Of a DNA stretch of 23,442 bases, positions 10,499 to 18,397 are shown piece after piece. The notes beneath the pieces were generated by a model. It had not been told where the DNA came from, made no database searches, and saw nothing but the letters and a program-made list of their open reading frames with translations. Source of the stretch: Chara braunii (lineage: Eukaryota > Streptophyta > Charophyceae > Charales > Characeae); assembly GCA_003427395.1 (NCBI GenBank), contig BFEA01000257.1, positions 602,097-625,538 on the forward strand, written 5' to 3'. Numbering within the stretch: position 1 is the stretch's first letter; every line of letters starts with the position of its first letter. A program made the position numbers and the translations under genes.

Positions 10499-12427
10499 CG
10501 CCACCCTGAGTACATGACTTGCCTTGTCAAATCCTACGACCTCCGGAAGAAACTGAAGGAGGAGCTCGTAGAGCATACCGCCAAGCATCCGGAGTTGAGT
10601 TCCATCCTTAAGCTACGGACTGACCCTAGCAGTCAGCCTGCTTTTCACAAGTATGGAGGACTGATTTTTTGTCGCTACGGGAACCACGACCGTTTGTGTG
10701 TGCCCAACCATGAGCCTCTCCGCACGCACTTTCTGGATTTGGCTCATGGTCAGAGCAGACACTTCGGTATGGCAAAAACGAACGCAAATTTGTTGAGACA
10801 GTTTGATTGGCCCGGCATGAAAGGGACTGCTGAAAAGTTTGTGGTTGAATGTCAAGTATGTCAACAAATCAAACCATGCAGACAAAAGTCGATGGGGCTA
10901 CTCACACCCCTACCCATTCCCGATGGTCCCGAGAAGTCTGTCTCCATCGACTTCACCGACATGGGAAAGGTAAGTGAGAGCGGCTACTCACAGGTCATGG
11001 TGATTGTTGACCGATTCTCTAAGTTCCTCAACCTGATCCCTTTGTCGCCTCACGCCCCAACAGAACTAGCGATTCGTGATTTCCAACAGAAGTACATTTT
11101 GCAGTTCGGAACCCCGAAGACTCTGGTGAGCGATCAGGATCCGCGCTTCATTAGTACTGAGTGGAAGGACTTCACGTCTCAACTGGGGATCAAGTTGTGT
11201 ATGACATCTGGCCGACACCCCGAAGCCAACGGTTTGGTTGAGGAGATCAACCAGACTCTGCTTCAACTTCTTCATGCTTTGAAGATCCCGAATCAGGAAA
11301 CATGGGATGAGGAGTTGTATTCCGTTAAGGGGTTGTACAACAACTCCGTCCACTCCGCCACCGGCATGACACCCAACAGGCTGCATTACAGTTGGCAGAT
11401 CCGGAAGCCGCTCTCTTACCTATTCCCTGAGCAGCCAGTTGGTTTAACACCCGGCAGACCTGGCTTCAAGGCCAAGTATGATCGCTTGCTCAAAGTTGCC
11501 ATTGCAGCTATGACCAAGCGACAGCACGCCATGATCCATCATGCAAACAAGAAGCGTCGACCATCGGATATTCATGTAGGAAGCTATGTCTGGGTCAAGA
11601 TGTCTGAATTCTCATGGCGCCGCGTCGCATTTGCGTCGCGAGTGTTGACACGACTTGCGGAGGATTTGCGGTGTAAGGAGATTACCCGCGAGTGTCAGGC
11701 CTCAAATGAGCCGGTGAAATTCGGGCGAAACACTCATTGCTCTTGTTGGGGTTAGGCAGATTGGAGACTCGTGTGTGAGTGGTAGCGCGCCAATTTTCTG
11801 GTACCGGATTAACGCTGACCCGGGTTAAAGCACAGTCGTAGCTCCGACGATGTTCTTCACGGGTCGGGAAAGGTATTTCATCAATTCCCCCGTTTGCTGC
11901 TGGACTTTGCGCCGCAAAGTTGTGTGGTAGTGGATGGCGCCGCGTCGCATTTGCGTTGCTCCCTCTCTATTATGGGCCCTGGGAAGTTTTGGATGTGATT
12001 GGTGAAGATCGGTGAAGATCACTTTGGCCCTTCGTACGTCATTGATGTGCCAGCCCATCGGCGCACATACCCCGTGTTCCACACATCCAAACTGTACCTC
12101 CACCGTGATGCTAAGACATTCGATTATCGCGAAGATATGATCCCTCGTGCAATCAAAGGCGGGCACGAGATAGACAGGATCAAACAACGTGTAGGGAAGG
12201 GACGCAACAGACAGTACCAGGTTCACTTCATGTACCACCCATTAGACGATCTGTACTGGATTTCCAAACAGGTACTGCTACGCAGTGCACCGCGTGTTGT
12301 CAAAGCCTACGAGCAACAAATCGCCACTAACGTTGTACCTAAGATCTCTGCAAGGCTCACTGCAACAAAGTACTCTAGGAACCGCTTTGCCTTGCTCGCT
12401 TACAATGCGTTTGTCGAGGACTCATAA
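10493..12427 (+). pseudogene. Gypsy integrase with chromodomain-like C-terminus, split by an insertion
   Basis: Integrase inserts the DNA copy, and the chromodomain can steer it to marked chromatin. An N-terminal HHCC zinc site is visible (HGQSRH about 10743, CQVC about 10850). The catalytic residues are Asp at 10949, Asp at 11132 and Glu at 11240, and the last two have exactly 35 residues between them. The C-terminal SH3-like part begins VGSYVWVKMSEF and is cut at about 11637 by a ~320-bp segment. It resumes in another phase at 11957 with YYGPWEVLDVIG. A 10-bp tandem duplication at 12001-12020 then restores the original phase for VFHTSKLYLH and for a chromodomain-like module at about 12160-12320 (GHEIDRI, RQYQVHF, WISKQVLL). 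TAA at 12425 ends the ORF 44 bp before the 3' LTR. Confidence 0.9.
11614..11956. repeat. Perfect 23-bp direct repeats bounding a ~297-bp insert
   Basis: The same 23 bases (starting ATGGCGCCGCGTC) occur at 11614-11636 and 11934-11956. The sequence between them codes for nothing expected in an integrase, while reading from before the first copy directly into the sequence after the second gives a continuous integrase C-terminus. The insert ends show an imperfect inverted match (ACACGACTTGCGG near 11649 and CCGCAAAGTTGTGT near 11912). It may be a small transposon with a long target duplication, or a local duplication product. Confidence 0.75.
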
Positions 12428-12458
12428 TGAGTTACTCGCTCAAAGGGACCTCCCTCTT

Positions 12459-12471
12459 GAGGGGGGAGTAG
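12459..12471 (+). promoter_or_regulatory. Polypurine tract
   Basis: GAGGGGGGAGTAG directly abuts the TGTGATGACC start of the 3' LTR. This is the expected position and composition for the plus-strand primer of reverse transcription. Confidence 0.85.
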
Positions 12472-13790
12472 TGTGATGACCCGTCCATACATGGACTAAA
12501 ACACAACTGATTTTCGAGTTTTGCCCATAAACTGAATGCCCTGTTGAGTTTCCCGCTTGCTACTAAGTTTGTGTGTGCACGCGTGCTGGACTGCATGTCT
12601 GTCTGAGTGCTGGATGGCTTGAGTGTCTATGTGACCATGCCTGTTTGAGTGTTGGTTGGCTTGGGTGTATGTGTGATCGTGCCTGTCAGAGTGCTGGTTG
12701 GCATGAGTATGTGTGTGGCCCGTCAGGGCACTTGCTCGTTCGTGGGGCCCTCAGGGCCGGTACTCACCTGTGGCCGTGACATTGAGGGGTTGCAGCGGGG
12801 AAAAACACTCAAGTTGCGGGTAGGCCGGTACCGCACCTGGAAGAGGTAGATGTGCAGGTACCGGAGGCCGAGCAGAAGAAGACAAAAGTGGCATTTTTAA
12901 AGGCCAGTAGTTGTAGGTTAGGTCTAGGCGGATATCAGTCCAACCAGTCTGGGTCTAGGGCCTGTACGGGCAATATCAGAGTCTGCAATGATGTTTCCCT
13001 CCGAAAGGGAGGAGGTACCGGTTGCTTGGGAGGCCGAGCGGCCTGGAAGTCACCGCCCAAGAGGCAAAGCAGGCCGCTATATCTTCGGGCCGGGCGGAGA
13101 GTCCAGCTCTCTTTTCGGTGTGCAAGTTAGGACACACTGGTGGAGCGCTGGCTGGAGCAGCGCTAAGCTGGAGCAGCGCTGCTGGGGAGGAAGGAGAAGG
13201 ACACGAGGGAGGAAGAAGGAAGGAAGGGGGAGGAGCACCAGGGGTACTTACCTGGCTATGCTGGCGGCCATCTTCATCACCTTGGTGGGCGCTGCAGCAA
13301 GGAGTCCCCAACTGGGGGAAGCCACACCAAGAAGCTTCAACACAGAGTTGGGCATGGCGGCCTGAGCTAGAGCAGCCATAGCTGCTTTGGGTTGTCCTTT
13401 GGGAATCTGGGCAAGGCCTAGTAGTCCGCCATAGCCTCAGCCTATGAGAGTGAAGAGTGGGGAGGCGGTCGTGGCTATGGTGGACCTCAAGTGATACCTG
13501 CAGTAGAAGAGGGACTCGGAAATTGATTCTGGATCAGTCATTCAACATTGTGTTATTATTCCTTGTATGAATAAGAGAAGGGAGAGATAAGGAGGAGGAG
13601 ATTGTTGGGCGAAGAAGAAGAGCCTTGTCATTGTCTTTGTTGGTCTACATCTTCTTCTTCTTCTTTCTTACTTCTTCTTCTTCTTGTAATCCTCTCTCTC
13701 TCCTCTCGAGTTCATTCATTTCTTTCTGCAATTGGATGGCATTGTACTTTCCGGTGGATGTGTATCTCGAAATTGGCCAGGGTCATAACA
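12472..13790 (+). repeat. 3' long terminal repeat
   Basis: About 1319 bp, colinear with 921-2249 including the 42-bp tandem array, the GGTACC sites and the CTT-rich tract (about 13650-13684). It starts TGTGATGACC and ends GGTCATAACA. It differs by scattered substitutions (for example the first 60 bases hold about eight differences), a shorter GCCAGGGG block near 13230 and one extra G before the terminal GGTCATAACA. Confidence 0.93.
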
Positions 13791-13794
13791 CATA
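13791..13794. repeat. Target site duplication, right copy (CATA)
   Basis: This is the same four bases as 917-920, directly after the 3' LTR end. Confidence 0.6.
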
Positions 13795-13925
13795 CGAAGT
13801 TTAACGGAAAAAAAAAAAGATACCCGGCTTCGACTGAGAACTACCGGGGGCCAAGTCCCACTAGCACGAGTTTGGTTTTGATTCCTGTACCTGCGCTGCT
13901 GCACCGTGCGTGTGACACCATTTGG

Positions 13926-14070
13926 AAGGTTTTTATAGGAATTCTGAAAACCGTGTAGAAGGGTCCTCAATGATGACAATCTGCCAGGAGTGCCATTTCA
14001 AAGGTTTTTTGCGGCATTCTGAAAACCGTGAGGAAGGGTCCTGCAATGATGACAATCTGCCAGGAGTTTG
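13926..14070. repeat. Two-copy 75-bp tandem duplication
   Basis: The blocks starting AAGGTTTTT at 13926 and 14001 share TTCTGAAAACCGTG, GAAGGGTCCT and ATGATGACAATCTGCCAGGAG, with a few substitutions. It has no coding meaning. The surrounding 13795-14255 shows no gene. Confidence 0.85.
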
Positions 14071-14255
14071 GAGCGTGCCATTTTGTTGCGGTTGCTCCAC
14101 CTCACCAAATGTGGAAAATGAGAATCTATTTTCTGCCTGTACATGGGAAAATACATCCCCATAGTTTTTGCCTTTTGTATATGTGGTTGGAACCCCCACC
14201 AAAGGCTGTGGAGTGGACGTCCATGACGTCCATGCACAAAGCATGTGCATGTGTG

Positions 14256-14312
14256 CAGACAGACAGACAGACACACACACACAGACACAGAGAGGGAGAG
14301 AGAGAGAGGGCA
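14256..14312. repeat. Compound microsatellite (CAGA)n(CA)n(GA)n
   Basis: Simple repeats in the order CAGACAGA, CACACA, AGAGAGAG. The short ORFs crossing it on both strands are artefacts of the repeat. Confidence 0.85.
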
Positions 14313-14593
14313 GTCTGCTCAGACTTACACACTCTTCTCACCCCTTTTTTTTTCAATTCTAGCCCTTGCCAATTTCCCAACTGGCTTTCATTCCTGACCC
14401 ATCAAAACATCCGTCAGGAATGAATGAACACCCCCATCCAACTATGAGAAAGAATACCTAGCACAGTTGATGACGAATGAGAGGGTGAGAAAGATCTACC
14501 CTCCTACCATTTACACCGCAACAAAATTAGGACCGTTCTATCCCTTCGCTATCTGCGGCTGAAAAGAGTGTCACACACACGAACAGTCCTCAT

Positions 14594-14667
14594 TCCTATA
14601 CTTTTTGGAATGCTAGTGGGACTTGTCCCATCCTATACTTTTTGGACAGCTAGTGGGACTTGTCCCA
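14594..14667. repeat. Two-copy 37-bp tandem duplication
   Basis: The unit TCCTATACTTTTTGGA, three variable bases, then CTAGTGGGACTTGTCCCA occurs at 14594-14630 and 14631-14667. TGGGAC and GTCCCA inside each unit can form a 6-bp hairpin. The reverse complement of GCTAGTGGGACTT also occurs at about 13852-13864. The rest of 14313-14770 shows no gene. Confidence 0.8.
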
Positions 14668-14770
14668 TGGGCTGAGAACCTGGCCCAGACGCATTTTAAG
14701 AACGTCTCAAGACCTTTGGACATCTTTTTAGAAAACTTTTGAAAATTTAAGAACAGTTCTGTGGAAGACC

Positions 14771-14901
14771 TGACATGACGAAGACCAAAACCTTCTAGAG
14801 GACTAAAATAATAATAATAATAATAATAAATAATAATAAATCAATTAAAAAAAAACGTAGAAAGTTACTAGAAACTCTTCATGATGGATTTTTTTATTAA
14901 A

Positions 14902-14934
<33 letters not shown>

Positions 14935-15014
14935 CTGACATGACGAAGACAAAAACCTTCCAGAGGACTAAAATAATAATAATAATAAATAAAAAAAACG
15001 TAGAAAGTTACTAG
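14771..15014. repeat. Duplicated AT-rich block separated by a long A run
   Basis: TGACATGACGAAGAC, an (AAT)n tract and CGTAGAAAGTTACTAGA occur in the same order at 14771-14876 and again at 14936-15014. Between the copies lie TTTTTTTATTAAATAAATT and about 28 A (14907-14934). The SINE head starts directly at the end of the second copy. The pattern suggests that the block is part of a retroposed unit that inserted twice, or a slippage duplication. Confidence 0.7.
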
Positions 15015-15500
15015 ATAGCTCAGTTGGTTAGGCACTTTAGTGGCATTCAGGAGGTTGTGGGTTCAAGCCCCATGACTGCCTGCAGCACACTTAGTGCCAA
15101 TGAACTGGGATAGTCCTCTGGATACTCCTGATCGGTATTAGTGGAATCTATGACCAACATGGGTGTGAGTACAAGCGCGAGTGGGTTGTGTGTGGTGTGT
15201 GGGAGAGTGTTGGCCATAGCCACTGCTGCTACTCGATGAGGGGTGGGGGACGATGAAAAAGGGAGGCGCAGCTACTGGCAGGTCTCTGTCTTTGTGTTAG
15301 CCAGACCCCCACTGGCGGCCCCAACCCTATACCCTAAACATTAGGGGCAAGGGGCAACATGAAATCTCCCCTTCACAGTGAGAGGAAACTATGCTTGCAG
15401 GGGTCCCCTCTAGATAGCCTTAGGAGTAGGTTGTGAAAGGCAAAAACAGAAGTTGAGAGAAGAATATAGAGAAAGAAAAAAAATAATAAAAAAAAATCAT
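15010..15500 (+). mobile_element. tRNA-derived SINE
   Basis: A pol III promoter is visible: A box TAGCTCAGTTGG at 15016-15027 and B box GGTTCAAGCCC at 15060-15070, with 32 bases between them. GTGGG/CCCAT around the B box forms a T-arm stem with one wobble, but the seven-base acceptor stem does not pair, so it is a tRNA relic and not a working tRNA. About 380 bp of unrelated body follow, ending in an A-rich tail (about 15473-15498). The left limit is uncertain because a duplicated AT-rich block abuts it. The element would depend on LINE machinery. A second copy of its 3' end lies at 16696-16741. Confidence 0.72.
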
Positions 15501-15627
15501 GAAAACGGAAGTCTCCTTCCAAGGATCAATCACCATCTAACCCCTACGACTCTGTCCAACAAGACTTATCACTAAAGTGCCACCATCTCTTCACCAGCTT
15601 GCCCTCCGACCATCCTCACGGCGTTCC

Positions 15628-15896
15628 AATGAGACCCAGCTATGGTTATGTGGCCCATTGTCCCTGCGCTGTGAGTTGGCTTTTTCTTTTTCGGTCCCAC
15701 TGCATTACCGCGGTCGTTGCTAGGTACGCAAGACATTGGACCCAGAGGGTGGAGGGGCATGAATGAGACCCAGCTAGGGTGGTTATGTGGCCCCGCTGTC
15801 CCTGCCCTATGAGTTGGCTTTTTTCTTTGGGTCCCGCTGCATAACCGCGGAAGTTGCTGGGTACAAAACATTGGACCCAGAGGGTGGAGGCGCATC
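15628..15896. repeat. Two-copy 134-bp tandem duplication
   Basis: The blocks starting AATGAGACCCAGCTA at 15628 and 15762 share TGAGTTGGCTTTTT, CCGCGG, GTTGCT, ACATTGGACCCAGAGGGTGG and a GCAT end. They differ by small indels. The open frames on the - strand here reflect the duplicated sequence and show no domain. Confidence 0.85.
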
Positions 15897-16695
15897 CAGG
15901 TGACACACACAGGTGGATGCACACTGTTTTTTTTTTTTTTTTGGGTACGGCCGATGTCTTTGGGGCAGCTACGCGCCTGCATCCGGACCTGTTTAGGGAG
16001 AGGTACAGGAAATCACGATTGATCTGTTATTTTTTGCATCGCTACAGCACGCAGATCCCGCTTCTGCTGCTTAATTAATCCAACCCGTAACACTATTGAT
16101 CGGCTCTGTCGCACCTCTACATTACTCGACCAACATTACGGCGCTTAAACCCCCCCTGCGCCTGCGCGCCAAGCTTAAACCCACCCGCACATCCGACGCA
16201 TGCGCGCCGAGCTTTGGCGAAATCTCAGAGGCGGCGGTTTTGTTCTCTATCACCCACCGGCTGTAGCAGCTATCGCACCTGGTCGTCCATTGGAGGCTTG
16301 GCTTGTTCATTGGTATAGCACCTGGTCGAAATGAACAAAAGGGGAAGAAAGGTATCCACAAAAGTTTTCACTGCCCCAACTCTTTTTTTTTTTTTTTTTT
16401 TTTCCCCTCACAAACATAGGCACCAATCGGGTCAATCGTCGCGAGAGCCCCAACTCTGTCACCTACTATGAGCAAAAATTACCTAAAAAGTATAGACGGA
16501 GGGTAGGTTCTATGCTTCTAGAAGTTTGCTCGAGTTGTGCTCATGTTTTGTCTTCCCCCCCGAAGCCGGGTAATGGACCAGGTAATTTCAAACTATCTGT
16601 ACGAATTTTCAATGGGATGATCCAAATCGGATCCAGTGTGACGGTTCTTTTTTTTTTTTTTTTTTTTCCAGTGTCCCGGTTCAAGACAATGATAG
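15897..16695. other. Intergenic stretch with poly(T) runs, no gene recognised
   Basis: It holds T runs at about 15926-15942, 16383-16403 and 16648-16667, and a GC-rich patch (16140-16280) with diverged repeats of GCGCGCCAAGCTT / GCGCGCCGAGCTTTGG. Two CATTGG motifs near 16290-16312 are inverted CCAAT boxes, but no downstream gene supports a promoter. Confidence 0.5.
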
Positions 16696-16741
16696 TAGGT
16701 AGTGGAAGGTAAACAAACAGAAGTTGAGAGAAGAATATAGA
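16696..16741 (+). mobile_element. SINE 3'-end fragment, second copy
   Basis: AGTAGG then ACAGAAGTTGAGAGAAGAA and TATAG match the SINE body end at 15426-15471 with a few changes, followed by an AT-rich stretch to about 16790. The head with A and B boxes is absent. It may be a truncated copy or a short family with the same tail. Confidence 0.6.
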
Positions 16742-17013
16742 CAGTTGTGATCACCCCAATTAAAAAATAAAAATAAAAATGATATATATGAATTGTTTGT
16801 GTGATGTGGCAATGCCATGTGTCCATTCCTGTCTAAGTGCCCTTTGTATGATCCGCAAAATCTGTATTCGTATATGAGGCTGAAAGCCCCTGCCATGCAT
16901 AATGAATGTCTATCAGTACATGAGGCTGACCCTGTGGGGGATGGGGTGGACATGACAAGCATTGTCCCACTTCTTCATCTTCTGGATTATTCGGTGTCCC
17001 TCGCCAACCTGAC

Positions 17014-17310
17014 AAGGTCCCCGCCGCTCCCCACGAATAGATTGGAGCATTGTCCTTAAAAAAAAAAAAAAAAAAAAAAGGAGAAGGTCCCCGCAACCCC
17101 AGCCAGACCACCACCCCCTGGCAGCCTCATGGTGGCAGCGCACTATAAAGAAACAAGTCCGGCAATGCCACACTTTCAATTTCGGGAAAAAAAAAAAAAA
17201 AAGGACAAGGTCCCCGCAACCCCAGCCAGACCACCACCCCCCGGCAGCCTCATGGTGGCAGCGCACTATAAAGAAACAAGTCCGGCAATGCCACACTTTC
17301 AATTTCGAAA
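17014..17310 (+). repeat. Chain of repeat units, each starting AAGGTCCCCGC and ending in A
   Basis: A short unit (17014-17079) runs from AAGGTCCCCGC to A22. It is followed by a 123-bp unit (17084-17206) with TATAAAG near 17144 and A16 at its end, and by a third (17207 to about 17310) almost identical to the second but ending in only five A. The open frames across it (FFF- and KKK-rich) are artefacts. Each unit looks like a short polyadenylated retrocopy, or the chain is a tandem expansion anchored on A runs. Confidence 0.75.
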
Positions 17311-17780
17311 AAGGCAAAAAACCATGTGCGGGTAAAAAGAAAAAAGAAAAAGAAAAAAAATCCGGTGCGGAGTTCAGAAAGGGCAACATGGGTAAGAAAA
17401 AAAAATAATAATAATAATAAAAAATTGGTGGCCCGCGTGTGATTTTGTTGCCCTTTTTTCCAAACTTGGTCTATCGCCCTTTTCAAACTCGGTGCGTGGG
17501 TTGAAAAAAAATAAATGCTTTTGTTGCTCTTTTACTCGGTGCGCGAGTTGTGATGTCGATAGTGCTGACGCGACAGTCGGGCGTGAGCCCGGACCAGTGC
17601 GCGAAATGAGGACAACAAAAACGCCCGGACACACACAGGTAAGGAGAAAAGGAGAAGAAGAAGAAGAAGAAGAAGAAGAAGAAGAAGAAGAAGAAAGGGG
17701 AGGATATAGGAGGAGGGAGGAGAGGAAGGAGAAGGAGGAGGGTAGTACAACTCGCAAATAGCGCAAAAAAGACCTCGCTT
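17311..17780. repeat. A-rich spacer and (GAA)n microsatellite, no gene
   Basis: It holds A-rich tracts (17336-17360), (AAT)n at 17401-17420 and a long (GAA)n run at 17651-17696 continuing into a purine-only stretch to about 17741. This tract lies next to the 3' end of the - strand Penelope-like element. Confidence 0.8.
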
Positions 17781-17819
17781 CCAAAAAAAATATCGATACA
17801 CAGCGTGGCGCGAGGTCAG

Positions 17820-17880
17820 GCGATCACTCCTGACATGTTTCGACCACCTCGCCCTAAGTGGCCATCATCAGGGGATGCGC
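17820..17880 (-). ncRNA. Hammerhead-ribozyme-like motif (type I) at the Penelope-like element 3' end
   Basis: Read on the - strand from 17880: the core CTGATGA (17871-17865), helix II GGCCAC/GTGGTC (17863-17858 with 17847-17842; one G-T pair) closed by a 10-base loop, then GAAAC (17841-17837), a minimal helix III (AC with GT, two-base loop) and cleavage triplet GTC (17834-17832). Helix I has CC/GG next to the core, an internal loop, and an outer stem GCG-ATC with GATCGC (one bulged C). One unpaired T separates the core from helix II. Self-cleaving hammerheads with very short helix III are known from the terminal repeats of Penelope-like elements. Activity of this copy is untested. Confidence 0.72.
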
Positions 17881-18397
17881 TTGCGAGGTATCAAGAGCTG
17901 GATACCTATATACCCAAGGAGAGCTGCTCGTTCCTCCGACGAGGCGCGCATCGGAGCTGAAGAATTCCATTCTCAGCCTAAGTCCAAAAAGAAGGCGTGG
18001 GGAAGTGCCACAGGTCAGCGGGGAGAGTGTGTAAGCGGTGTGGAAAAAAGCAGCAGAGATACGGAGGCGGGAGAAGGATTCGCAGGAGACAGCCAGGAGT
18101 CATCAGGGGAAGCAAGAAGACAAGTTAGAGAAGACAATGAGATGGACGGCGATATCTAGATCGAAGGATTTGAGGTGGAGGCAAGGATGGACAGACCATC
18201 AGAAGTGTTGAAAACGTGGGGGTATCTGACTAATTTCCCTATGAGCTGAGTTGTCGTTTGCAGGCTATACTCCGCTCCTACATGGGCGGAAGGAAGATGT
18301 CTATCTGTCCGATGTTACGAGCGAAAACCCCACTGAGGCCGTTTATACTACAAAATCACTGCATGACGCAGATATCGTGTCAGTGTGGAGTCGGGAA
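17881..18397 (-). other. 3' untranslated region of the Penelope-like element
   Basis: This lies between the last stop of the RT frame (18398) and the hammerhead-like motif. On the + strand an open frame of 94 codons (17875-18159) runs through it but shows no domain, is Arg/Glu/Ser-rich and lies antisense to the element, so I do not call it a gene. Confidence 0.55.

Larger units (their letters stand above)
921..13790 (+). mobile_element. Ty3/gypsy (chromodomain-type) LTR retrotransposon, complete ends, inactivated
   Basis: Two long direct repeats (921-2249 and 12472-13790) enclose a primer binding site, gag, protease, RT, RNase H, integrase, a chromodomain-like tail and a polypurine tract, in the gypsy order with integrase after RNase H. 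The LTR ends form a 10-bp near-perfect inverted repeat (TGTGATGACC at the left, GGTCATAACA at the right). The four bases CATA lie on both outer sides. The LTRs differ at roughly one base in twenty by eye plus some indels, so the insertion is not recent. Many frameshifts and stops lie in the coding part. A LINE fragment (about 2340-4791) and a ~320-bp segment (about 11637-11956) are nested inside. No intact pol is left, so the copy could move only with proteins supplied in trans. Confidence 0.93.

Noticed and set aside
11825-12238. A 137-codon ORF on the - strand
   Set aside because: It crosses the insert and the antisense of the integrase C-terminus and shows no domain.
13852-14625. Inverted match AAGTCCCACTAGC / GCTAGTGGGACTT as possible terminal repeats of a DNA transposon
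   Set aside because: There are 13 bases only, one side is inside a tandem duplication, and there is no target duplication or transposase.
15010-15082. A functional tRNA gene
   Set aside because: A box, B box and T arm are present, but the acceptor stem does not pair and the D arm pairs poorly. The body and A-rich tail fit a SINE.
16913-17389. A 158-codon ORF on the - strand with repeated segments
   Set aside because: It translates the tandem A-ended units (poly-Phe blocks between identical peptides) and is not a gene.
17875-18159. A 94-codon ORF on the + strand
   Set aside because: It is antisense to the 3' region of the Penelope-like element, begins within the hammerhead-like motif and has no recognisable domain.
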